Shown here piece after piece: positions 5,511 through 10,549 of a stretch of DNA of 10,549 bases. The position numbers and the translations under genes were made by a program. This DNA is from an uncultured Collinsella sp. Lineage in GTDB: Bacteria; Actinomycetota; Coriobacteriia; Coriobacteriales; Coriobacteriaceae. Below the pieces are notes generated by a model. It was not told the origin of the DNA. It saw nothing but the letters and a program-made list of their open reading frames with translations, and searched no databases. The stretch lies in the NCBI GenBank assembly GCA_900751665.1, contig CAADSV010000043.1:1-10549 (forward strand), written 5' to 3'. Position 1 is the first letter of the stretch. Every line of letters begins with the position of its first letter.

Positions 5511-6737
5511 ATGAGCAAGGAAAAAGTCGTTCTCGCATATTCCGGTGGTCTTGATACATCCGTATGTGTCAAGTGGCTCCAGGACGAGAAGAATCTCGAT
5601 GTCGTTTGTGTCTGCGGCAACGTGGGCCAGGAAGAGACCGGACTGGATGCCAAGAAGCAGAAGGCGCTCGACCTGGGCGTTCTCGATTGCCAGGTGCTCG
5701 ACCTGCGCGACGAGTTCTCCGATGAGTTCCTGACTAAGGCCATCGCCGCAAACTCCATGTACGAGAACAAATATCCGCTGCTCTCCGCCCTGTCTCGCCC
5801 GCTGCTTGCCAAGAAGCTTGTTGAGGTCGCCCACGAGTTTGGCGCGACCTACGTCGCCCACGGCTGCACCGGCAAGGGTAACGACCAGGTCCGTTTTGAG
5901 GCCGCCGTCAAGGCCCTCGACCCCGAGCTCAAGGTTATCGCCCCGGTGCGCGAGTGGGATCTGAAGTGCCGTCCCGACGAGGTCGCCTATGCCCACGCTC
6001 ACAACGTGCCGGTTCCCGAGGGTGCCAACGACAACCCCTACTCCATCGACGACAACCTGTGGGGTCGTGCCATTGAGTGCGGTCACCTGGAGGATCCCTG
6101 GAACGAGCCGCTCGACGACGCTTGGGTTATGACCAAGAACCCCGAGGACACGCCGGACACCCCGACCTACACCGAGATTGAGTTTGAGGCCGGCAAGCCC
6201 GTCGCCGTCGACGGCAAGAAGATGAAGCTCTCCGAGATCGTCATCGCCCTCAACAAGATCTCCGGCGACAATGGCTTTGGCCGTCTCGATCTGGTCGAGG
6301 ATCGCCTGGTGGGCCTTAAGAGCCGCGAGTGCTACGAGGTTCCCGGCGCCCTGACGCTCATCACCGCCCACAAGGCGCTCGAGGACATCTGCGTCGAGGG
6401 CGACCTGCTCAAGACCAAGATTAAGCTCGAGCAGGATTGGGCCACCGCCGTGTACAACGGCCAGTGGTACAGCCCGCTCAAAAACGCGCTCGACGCCTTT
6501 ATGGCTGACACCCAGAAGTTCGTGACCGGCACTGTCCGTCTGAAGTTCTTTAAGGGCAACTGCCATGTCGTCGGCCGCAAGAGCCCCTTCAGCCTCTACG
6601 ACTACGGTCTGGCTACCTACGACCGCGACACCACGTTTGACGAGAAGGCCAGCGCCGGCTTTATCGAGATCGATACGCTGTCGCTTAAGACGTGGGCAAA
6701 GGTCCAGGGCCCCAGCTCTGCTGCCGCCCAGGCCTAG
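5511..6737 (+). CDS. argG: Argininosuccinate synthase
   Basis: Joins citrulline and aspartate, using ATP, to form argininosuccinate: the penultimate step of arginine synthesis, in the cytosol, usually as a homotetramer. The 408-aa product has the PP-loop AYSGGLDTS (residues 9-17), the TGKGNDQVRFE block (120-130) that binds citrulline and aspartate, NPYSIDDNLWGR, and SRECYEVPGA near the C-terminal domain. Length is normal for bacterial ArgG. The ATG at 5511 is chosen because GAAAGGA lies upstream and the protein opens with the standard MSKEKVVLAYSGG; an in-frame TTG at 5460 would add an unconserved tail. Codon use is strongly biased (Arg only CGC/CGT), suggesting high expression. A long leader with an arginine-rich mini-ORF precedes it. 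argH follows after a terminator and a small ORF; no other arg genes are in the window. Confidence 0.97.
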   Translation: MSKEKVVLAYSGGLDTSVCVKWLQDEKNLDVVCVCGNVGQEETGLDAKKQKALDLGVLDCQVLDLRDEFSDEFLTKAIAANSMYENKYPLLSALSRPLLAKKLVEVAHEFGATYVAHGCTGKGNDQVRFEAAVKALDPELKVIAPVREWDLKCRPDEVAYAHAHNVPVPEGANDNPYSIDDNLWGRAIECGHLEDPWNEPLDDAWVMTKNPEDTPDTPTYTEIEFEAGKPVAVDGKKMKLSEIVIALNKISGDNGFGRLDLVEDRLVGLKSRECYEVPGALTLITAHKALEDICVEGDLLKTKIKLEQDWATAVYNGQWYSPLKNALDAFMADTQKFVTGTVRLKFFKGNCHVVGRKSPFSLYDYGLATYDRDTTFDEKASAGFIEIDTLSLKTWAKVQGPSSAAAQA

Positions 6738-6752
6738 CGCCTCCTTCCCTTG

Positions 6753-6780
6753 GTATCCGCGCGGCCCATCCGCGTGATAC
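6753..6780 (+). other. Hairpin just after argG
   Basis: GTATC and CGCGG pair with CCGCG and GATAC around a CCCAT loop, giving about 11 bp with one bulge, 15 bases after the argG stop. There is no U-run after it. It may stabilise the argG mRNA end, with the true terminator at 6891. A second inverted repeat, CATAACG/CGTTATG (6780-6786 with 6809-6815), follows directly. Confidence 0.4.
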
Positions 6781-6890
6781 ATAACGGGCGCACGGGGTCC
6801 CTACCTTTCGTTATGCTTGCTGACACTTCTTAACATCGGTGGCCCCTACGTTCCGCCCGCATATATGATGCCGCGTCTGCGGCTGAGTCC

Positions 6891-6926
6891 GAGCCCCGCC
6901 GGGGTTGTCCGGCGGGGCTCCTTCTA
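6891..6926 (+). terminator. Intrinsic terminator downstream of argG
   Basis: Perfect 12-bp GC-rich stem GAGCCCCGCCGG/CCGGCGGGGCTC (6891-6902 with 6909-6920) with loop GGTTGT, followed by CTTCTATC. It lies between argG and the 56-aa small ORF, so argG and argH are probably separate transcripts, or argH is read by partial read-through. Confidence 0.85.
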
Positions 6927-6970
6927 TCAATTTGGCGGCTCTGTGCCTATATATATGAGGAGTATCCATT

Positions 6971-7141
6971 ATGTTCAATGCTATCGCGCATGCTTTGCTT
7001 GCCCTCGCGCCCGAGTTCGATGCTGCAAAGGTCGAGGACGTTCCTATGAGCCTGAAGGCCTGGATCGATGGTTCGCAGGGCAACATCCGGAGGGAGACGT
7101 TGGGCGCCAAGTGCATGGTGCGTCACTTCTTTGCAAATTAG
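6971..7141 (+). CDS. Small protein of unknown function between argG and argH (56 aa)
   Basis: I do not recognise this protein. The ORF has a good Shine-Dalgarno sequence (GAGGAG, eight bases before ATG) and a coding-like third-position pattern rich in G/C. It starts MFNAIAHALLALAPEFDAAK and ends MVRHFFAN. The first 15 residues are mildly hydrophobic, with no clear membrane segment or signal peptide. One Cys occurs near the end. Two uncommon Arg codons, CGG AGG, sit side by side at 7088-7093 and form an internal Shine-Dalgarno-like string. It lies after the argG terminator and 118 bases before argH, on the same strand. It could be a genuine small protein or a regulatory upstream ORF of argH. 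A remnant of a larger gene is less likely, given its own ribosome binding site. Confidence 0.55.
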   Translation: MFNAIAHALLALAPEFDAAKVEDVPMSLKAWIDGSQGNIRRETLGAKCMVRHFFAN

Positions 7142-7184
7142 CCACATGGCCCCGCGCGCGGCAGGGAGTGTGTAAAACTAGCGG

Positions 7185-7206
7185 TTGATAAATCGCTTTA
7201 GCGACA
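7185..7206 (+). promoter_or_regulatory. TTGATAAATCG repeat and small palindrome before argH
   Basis: TTGATAAATCG at 7185-7195 also occurs exactly at 8721-8731 just after argH. The overlapping palindrome TCGC-TTTA-GCGA covers 7193-7204. It sits about 55 bases before argH, where an operator or promoter element would be expected. No regulator can be named. Confidence 0.3.
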
Positions 7207-7259
7207 GGGCACATTGCTTTGGACGCTTGTTTTGGTATTTGGAGAAAGGAGACGGTTCC

Positions 7260-8690
7260 ATGGCTCTTTGGGGCGGTCGTTTTGAGGCGGGCGTGGCCGA
7301 GGTCACGCAGGAGTTTGGCGCGTCGCTGCCGGTCGACAAACATCTCTATAAGCAGGATATCGCCGGCTCTAAGGCGCATGCCAAGATGTTGGCCGCCCAG
7401 GGCATCATCAGTGCCGAGGACGAGCAGGCGATTGCCAAGGGCCTGACCGGAATCGAACAGGATATCGATGCCGGCAACTTCACCTTCGATATCAACGATG
7501 AGGACATTCATATGTCCATCGAGAGCGAGCTGACGCGTCGCATCGGCGAGGCTGGCAAGCGCTTGCATACTGGGCGTTCGCGCAACGACCAGGTGGCGAC
7601 CGATACGCGCCTGGGCGTCAAGGCGCTGGCCAAGGAGCTCATGGAGGCCAATCTTGAGCTGCGCCATGTGCTGGTGGATGCGGCCAAGAAGTACGACAAG
7701 GTGATTCTGCCGGGCTACACGCATATGCAGCACGCTCAGCCCGTGCTGCTCTCGCATCATCTGCTGGCGTATTCCTGGATGTTCGCGCGCGACTTTACAC
7801 GCCTGAAGGCCGCCTTTGATGCCGCCGACAACTGCCCGCTGGGTGCTGCCGCGCTTGCCGGTACGAGCTATCCGCTCGATCGTCAGATGACGTCTGCCGA
7901 ACTTGGCTTTGCGGGCGTGATCCCCAATTCGCTCGATGCTGTTTCCGACCGTGATTTCCTGCTCGATTTGCATTACGCCGGTTCCGTCATGGCCATGCAC
8001 CTGTCGCGTCTTTCCGAGGAGATCGTGCTGTGGTCGAGCTCCGAATTTGGCTTTATCACGCTTTCCGACTCGTACTCCACCGGCTCGTCTATCATGCCGC
8101 AGAAGAAGAACCCCGACTTTGCCGAGCTTATCCGCGGCAAGAGCGGTCGCGTGTACGGCAACCTGGTGCAGCTGCTGGTAACCATGAAGGGCTTGCCGCT
8201 TGCTTATAACAAGGACTTGCAGGAGGACAAGGAGGGCGCGCTCGATACCGCCCATACGCTCATGCAGTGCCTGTCCGTTATGGCCGGAATGATTTCGACT
8301 TGGACCGTCAACGAGGATGCCATGGCGCGCGAGTGCGGCGTGGGGCACCTTGCCGCTACCGATGTTGCCGATTACCTGGCCAAGCGTGGCCTGCCGTTCC
8401 GCGAGGCACATGCCGTGGTGGGGCATCTGGTTCTGATGTGTGAGAAGCGCGGCTGCAATCTTGAGGCCCTGCCGTTTGAGGTGTTCCAGGGGGCAAGCCC
8501 GCTCTTTGAACGCGATATTACCGAGGCGCTCGACATCCCGTCGATTGTCGCCGCGCGTACGACCGAGGGCGGTACCGCTCCTGCCGCCGTTGCCGTGCAG
8601 CTTGATCGCGCCGAGGCACAGCTCGTGGCTGACGAGGGGGTGTTTGGGTCACTGACTAAGGTCGTCGAGATGGGCCACGGGGTAAAGTAG
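7260..8690 (+). CDS. argH: Argininosuccinate lyase
   Basis: Splits argininosuccinate into arginine and fumarate, the final step of arginine synthesis; a cytosolic homotetramer of the fumarase/aspartase superfamily. The 476-aa protein starts MALWGGRFEAG, the usual ArgH opening. It carries HTGRSRNDQVATD (103-115), YTHMQHAQPV (153-162, with H155 in the catalytic His region) and the superfamily signature GSSIMPQKKN (275-284), whose mobile loop carries the catalytic serine. Length is within the family's usual 455-480. ATG at 7260 is preceded by AAAGGAGA; upstream in-frame TTG extensions lack homology. The gene has its own 118-base upstream gap with a small TCGC-TTTA-GCGA palindrome, and ends in a clear terminator. 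Its product acts on the product of argG. Confidence 0.97.
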   Translation: MALWGGRFEAGVAEVTQEFGASLPVDKHLYKQDIAGSKAHAKMLAAQGIISAEDEQAIAKGLTGIEQDIDAGNFTFDINDEDIHMSIESELTRRIGEAGKRLHTGRSRNDQVATDTRLGVKALAKELMEANLELRHVLVDAAKKYDKVILPGYTHMQHAQPVLLSHHLLAYSWMFARDFTRLKAAFDAADNCPLGAAALAGTSYPLDRQMTSAELGFAGVIPNSLDAVSDRDFLLDLHYAGSVMAMHLSRLSEEIVLWSSSEFGFITLSDSYSTGSSIMPQKKNPDFAELIRGKSGRVYGNLVQLLVTMKGLPLAYNKDLQEDKEGALDTAHTLMQCLSVMAGMISTWTVNEDAMARECGVGHLAATDVADYLAKRGLPFREAHAVVGHLVLMCEKRGCNLEALPFEVFQGASPLFERDITEALDIPSIVAARTTEGGTAPAAVAVQLDRAEAQLVADEGVFGSLTKVVEMGHGVK

Positions 8691-8740
8691 GGATTTGGCT
8701 GAAGCTGTTTTGGCCATTTATTGATAAATCGTTTTCACTT

Positions 8741-8777
8741 TACGGGCGCCTGCTGATGTGGGCGCCCGTATTTTGTT
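8741..8777 (+). terminator. Intrinsic terminator of argH
   Basis: TACGGGCGCC (8741-8750) pairs perfectly with GGCGCCCGTA (8761-8770) around a 10-base loop, followed directly by TTTTGTTG. It lies 50 bases after the argH stop. Confidence 0.9.
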
Positions 8778-8802
8778 GCTATGGGGGAGGGGCTTGTCGA
8801 GA

Positions 8803-8929
8803 ACTTCTGTAGGACCTTTGGGCAGGTTGTGAAGGGGTTACGTTCGCGGGCGGCAACCGACCGCCTGCTCTGTTCGATGCGGTTGATGGGCGGTCGGATG
8901 GTACTCTAATCGGGCTTCGAAACAGAAGT
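8803..8929 (+). other. Possible folded RNA in the argH-ndk gap
   Basis: ACTTCTGT (8803-8810) pairs with ACAGAAGT (8922-8929), closing a 127-base region. Inside, CCGACCGCC (8857-8865) pairs with GGCGGTCGG (8889-8897). The same CCGCC (8861-8865) can instead pair with GGCGG at 8849-8853. The region lies after the argH terminator and before the ndk promoter, with no convincing ORF. It matches no RNA family that I recognise. It might be a small RNA, a riboswitch-like leader or an accidental fold of GC-rich DNA. Confidence 0.3.
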
Positions 8930-8942
8930 GACACATATGGAG

Positions 8943-9011
8943 CGCTTTAATAAATTGCAACGTTTCAATAAACAGCTTTTTGTTTAACTGCAGCTAAAAC
9001 TCTGTTACGAT
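8943..9011 (+). promoter_or_regulatory. Candidate ndk promoter with AT-rich repeat upstream
   Basis: A -10 candidate TACGAT at 9006-9011 lies 17 bases after a weak -35 TTTAAC (8983-8988), giving a leader of about 60 bases. Just upstream are two near-identical 12-mers, CGCTTTAATAAA (8943-8954) and CGTTTCAATAAA (8961-8972), offset by 18 bp. They may serve as an UP-like element or as regulator sites. Confidence 0.45.
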
Positions 9012-9075
9012 GCAGTCCAGGCGGGTGCCGGAATGGGACTTGGGCACGCGCGAACCTACTTGAAAGGCTACTTTT

Positions 9076-9480
9076 ATGGCTATCGAGAAGACCTTCATCA
9101 TGATTAAGCCCGACGCCGTGCGCGACCGCAAGATCGGCGAGATCGTTGCTCGCATTGAGCGCAGCGGCCTTGTCATCGAGCGCATGGAGATGACCACGCT
9201 CGAGCGCGCTACCGTCGAGGAGCACTACGCCCATCTGGCCGACAAGCCCTTCTTTGGCGGTCTCTGCGACTTTATGACGAGCGGTCCGGTCGTCAAGATG
9301 GTCGTTTCCGGTCTCTCCGCTGTTGCTAAGATGCGCACCCTCATGGGCGCTACCAACCCGCTTGACGCTGCCCCCGGCACCATCCGCGGCGACTTCGCTG
9401 TCGATGTCAACGCCAACGTGATCCACGGCTCCGACTGCCTGGAGAACGCCGAGATTGAGATCAAGCGCTTCTTTGGCTAA
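9076..9480 (+). CDS. ndk: Nucleoside diphosphate kinase
   Basis: Transfers the terminal phosphate from ATP to nucleoside diphosphates through a phosphohistidine intermediate, balancing NTP and dNTP pools in the cytosol. The 134-aa protein has the family's usual length. It shows MIKPDAV with K11 near the N-terminus, TNPLDAAPGTIRGDF (substrate-binding Arg) and the active-site block NVIHGSD with catalytic H117. The residue after GSD is Cys rather than the more common Ser. The ATG has AAAGG about ten bases upstream. It appears monocistronic: an upstream promoter candidate lies in the 385-base gap after argH, and an intrinsic terminator follows 40 bases after the stop. The convergent neighbour is rpiB. 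Confidence 0.97.
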   Translation: MAIEKTFIMIKPDAVRDRKIGEIVARIERSGLVIERMEMTTLERATVEEHYAHLADKPFFGGLCDFMTSGPVVKMVVSGLSAVAKMRTLMGATNPLDAAPGTIRGDFAVDVNANVIHGSDCLENAEIEIKRFFG

Positions 9481-9520
9481 ACCAGCTTTGACTCCTTAAA
9501 GCTGTTAGCGTGTGGCTTGG

Positions 9521-9552
9521 GCGCCGCGGAACTCCATCCGCGGCGCTCTTTT
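9521..9552 (+). terminator. Intrinsic terminator of ndk
   Basis: GCGCCGCGG (9521-9529) pairs with CCGCGGCGC (9538-9546) around an 8-base loop and is followed by TCTTTTATT. A smaller AGCTTT/AAAGCT hairpin at 9484-9503 precedes it. Confidence 0.9.
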
Positions 9553-9568
9553 ATTCCAAAATCTATGA

Positions 9569-9605
9569 AGGGGCCCGCTCGGACATGTGTTCCGAGCGGG
9601 CCCCT
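9569..9605 (-). terminator. Intrinsic terminator of rpiB
   Basis: Perfect 15-bp stem (9569-9583 with 9591-9605) with a 7-base loop, 26 bases after the rpiB stop on the minus strand. It is followed by TCATAGATTTTGG. Together with the ndk hairpin it separates the two convergent genes and may stop transcription from both sides. Confidence 0.85.
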
Positions 9606-9631
9606 GCTGTTAGCTTGTGGCACTGAATAGT

Positions 9632-10099
9632 TTAGGCTTCGTCGACGATCTTAAGGCCGCGCGTGTGATCGATCTCGTTGAGGAGGTTGACGCGGCGCTC
9701 GTGACGACCACCCTCAAACTCGGCGTCGAGCCACTCGTCGACAATCATCTTGGCGAGCTCGGAGCCCACGACGCGGGCGCCAAAGGCGAGCACGTTGGTA
9801 TTGTTGTGCATGCGGGAGAGCTTGGCGCTGAAGGGCTCGGAGCACACAACGGCGCGTACGCCCTCGACCTTGTTGGCAGCCAGGCTGATACCGACGCCGG
9901 TGCCACAGATCAGGATGCCTAGATCGACGTCGCCGTTGGCTACTGCCTTGCCCACCTTGTAGCCGGCGATGGGGTAGTCAAAGCTCTCGGAGGTGTCGGT
10001 GCCAAAGTTCACGACCTCGCAGCCGCGCTCCTTCAGGTGCTCGGAGATGATGTTCTTGAGCTCGACGGCGGCGTGGTCGTTACCGATACCGATCTTCAT
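9632..10099 (-). CDS. rpiB: Ribose 5-phosphate isomerase B
   Basis: Interconverts ribose 5-phosphate and ribulose 5-phosphate in the non-oxidative pentose phosphate pathway; a cytosolic dimer of the RpiB/LacAB family. The 155-aa protein starts MKIGIGNDHAAVELK. It has the active-site block ICGTGVGISLAANK with C65 as the expected catalytic base, CSEPFSAKLSRMHNN with H98, and the C-terminal FEGGRHERRV phosphate-binding region. Length is normal. Galactose-6-phosphate isomerase subunits (LacA/LacB) are relatives, but a single complete gene with these motifs and no lac genes nearby favours RpiB. The ATG at 10099 follows GAGGA by nine bases. Transcription ends at 9569. An upstream candidate promoter overlaps an AAACGCTT motif pair. 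Confidence 0.95.
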   Translation of the reverse strand: MKIGIGNDHAAVELKNIISEHLKERGCEVVNFGTDTSESFDYPIAGYKVGKAVANGDVDLGILICGTGVGISLAANKVEGVRAVVCSEPFSAKLSRMHNNTNVLAFGARVVGSELAKMIVDEWLDAEFEGGRHERRVNLLNEIDHTRGLKIVDEA

Positions 10100-10159
10100 G
10101 GATAGTTCCTCTCTGGTCTGTGCGGCGAGATTGCTAAAGGTTTTACCGCGTTCGACTGC

Positions 10160-10211
10160 ATGATAGCGCGACTTTTGTGTAAACGCTTGGGCGTTTTTTG
10201 GTCAAACGCTT
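10160..10211 (-). promoter_or_regulatory. Candidate rpiB promoter with AAACGCTT motifs
   Basis: On the minus strand TATCAT (10160-10165) is a good -10 match, placed 60 bases before rpiB. AAACGCTT occurs at 10181-10188, in the -35 region, and again at 10204-10211. The first copy forms AAACGC-TTGG-GCGTTT with following T residues (10181-10198). The core resembles operators of LacI/CcpA-type regulators, but does not match a full cre site. A weak plus-strand terminator is an alternative reading. Confidence 0.4.
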
Positions 10212-10241
10212 TAGCATGCAACAAGACCGGTTTCTCATGAA

Positions 10242-10273
10242 TGAATGCCGTCAGTTTGCGCCTGAATGCCGTC
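10242..10273. repeat. Direct repeat TGAATGCCGTC, 21-bp pitch
   Basis: Exact 11-bp copies at 10242-10252 and 10263-10273, start to start 21 bp, so both face the same side of the helix. They lie about 100 bp upstream of the cysteine desulfidase-family gene and 140 bp upstream of rpiB, in a stretch with no ORF. Binding sites for a regulator are the likeliest role. Confidence 0.6.
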
Positions 10274-10295
10274 TACCGGAACCTGGGTTGCGGTT

Positions 10296-10315
10296 TTTGA
10301 TGCATTGTTATCAAA
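10296..10315 (+). promoter_or_regulatory. Inverted repeat TTTGAT-N8-ATCAAA, possible operator
   Basis: A 20-bp palindrome with 6-bp arms, 55 bp before the start of the plus-strand gene at 10371, in the AT-rich stretch where its promoter should be. The promoter hexamers themselves are not clear. The symmetry fits a dimeric regulator. Confidence 0.35.
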
Positions 10316-10370
10316 TAAAAGAGCTAATTATTATTGAGAGCCCAGCCTGTTATACAAGTAGGAGATACCT

Positions 10371-10549
10371 ATGCCTGCCGATTCCCTTCGTGATGCCGCG
10401 TTTTGCGATGTTTTGAACCGCGAGCTTGTCTGCGCGCTCGGCTGTACCGAGCCCATTGCCGTTGCCTATGCAGCGGCGCTGGCGAGCCAGACGCTCGGTT
10501 GCGGGCGCGAGCATATGGGAGGTGGCCGCTCCGGGCAACACATTCAGAA
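10371..10549 (+). CDS. Cysteine desulfidase-family protein (CyuA/YhaM, UPF0597), N-terminal part with a probable frameshift
   Basis: Start of a gene of the UPF0597/serine dehydratase-alpha-like family. E. coli CyuA (YhaM), a member, is an iron-sulfur L-cysteine desulfidase releasing pyruvate, ammonia and sulfide. ATG at 10371 has AGGAG eight bases upstream. The first 49 codons include ELVCALGCTEPIAVAYAAAL, the family's hallmark LGCTEP block with a cysteine expected to bind the cluster. After M49 the frame reads GGGRSGQHIQ, unlike the family. Removing one G from the GGG at 10517-10519 gives EVAAPGNTFR, which aligns better with the EAWVSPNLMKN region of E. coli YhaM. The gene is thus either frameshifted or affected by a sequencing error near the window edge. 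The rest lies outside. Confidence 0.8.
   Translation, partial: MPADSLRDAAFCDVLNRELVCALGCTEPIAVAYAAALASQTLGCGREHMGGGRSGQHIQ

Noticed and set aside
5478..6782. 434-aa open frame antisense to argG
   Set aside because: It mirrors nearly the whole of argG, has no family resemblance, and arises from the strong G/C third-position bias of argG.
6955..7188. Alternative plus-strand frame over the 56-aa ORF (starting MRSIHYVQ)
   Set aside because: Cys/Arg-rich translation with no ribosome binding site; the frame starting at 6971 has GAGGAG at the right distance.
7185..7259. Upstream start extending argH by 25 residues
   Set aside because: ATG at 7260 has AAAGGAGA and begins with the conserved ALWGGRF; the extension is not family-like.
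7044..8426. 460-aa open frame antisense to argH
   Set aside because: Same shadow effect over a clearly identified ArgH; no ribosome binding site or known motif.
8781..8909. 42-codon plus-strand ORF after argH
   Set aside because: No Shine-Dalgarno sequence, non-typical composition, and it overlaps the possible folded RNA.
8937..8987. 16-codon ORF before ndk
   Set aside because: No ribosome binding site; its sequence is explained by the AT-rich 12-bp repeats near the ndk promoter.

Overview
This is a GC-rich chromosomal segment of housekeeping and arginine-biosynthesis genes. The strong G/C third-position bias, compact genes with AAAGG or GAGG ribosome binding sites, GC-rich intrinsic terminators and TAnnnT-like -10 boxes suggest an actinobacterium. 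Protein style points to the class Coriobacteriia, most likely a gut Collinsella or relative. That placement is inference. No phage, insertion sequence, CRISPR array, tRNA or rRNA is visible.

Layout: (1) 1-941, minus strand, the N-terminal 313 codons of an M18 zinc aminopeptidase that runs off the left edge. (2) 1108-3855, plus, polA, DNA polymerase I with an intact 5' nuclease, a degenerate proofreading domain and an odd G/C-only block in a conserved polymerase motif. (3) 3856-4128, a 15-bp terminator hairpin followed by a large imperfect palindrome (3958-4152) whose outer arm contains the 3' end of the next gene. (4) 4129-4956, minus, a Cof-type HAD phosphatase. (5) 4957-5510, a long leader region before argG. 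It holds a candidate promoter, a well-primed 24-codon ORF rich in arginine codons, and competing RNA pairings. (6) 5511-6737 argG, 6971-7141 a 56-aa small ORF, and 7260-8690 argH, all plus strand, with terminators after argG and argH. (7) 8691-9075, a gene-free stretch with a possible folded RNA and a promoter for ndk. (8) 9076-9480 ndk, then a terminator pair between convergent genes. (9) 9632-10099, minus, rpiB. (10) 10100-10370, a divergent regulatory region with several repeats. (11) 10371 to the right edge, plus, the start of a CyuA/YhaM-type cysteine desulfidase-family gene that appears to carry a one-base frameshift.

ArgG and ArgH catalyse the last two steps of arginine synthesis (citrulline plus aspartate to argininosuccinate, then to arginine plus fumarate). 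The other genes are unrelated housekeeping functions: DNA repair, nucleotide balance, the pentose phosphate pathway, and peptide and cysteine breakdown.

The most interesting signal is the probable arginine leader-peptide attenuator in front of argG. Next are the large palindrome that duplicates the 3' end of the HAD gene, the aberrant polA motif, and pairs of direct repeats spaced exactly 21 bp apart in two intergenic regions.
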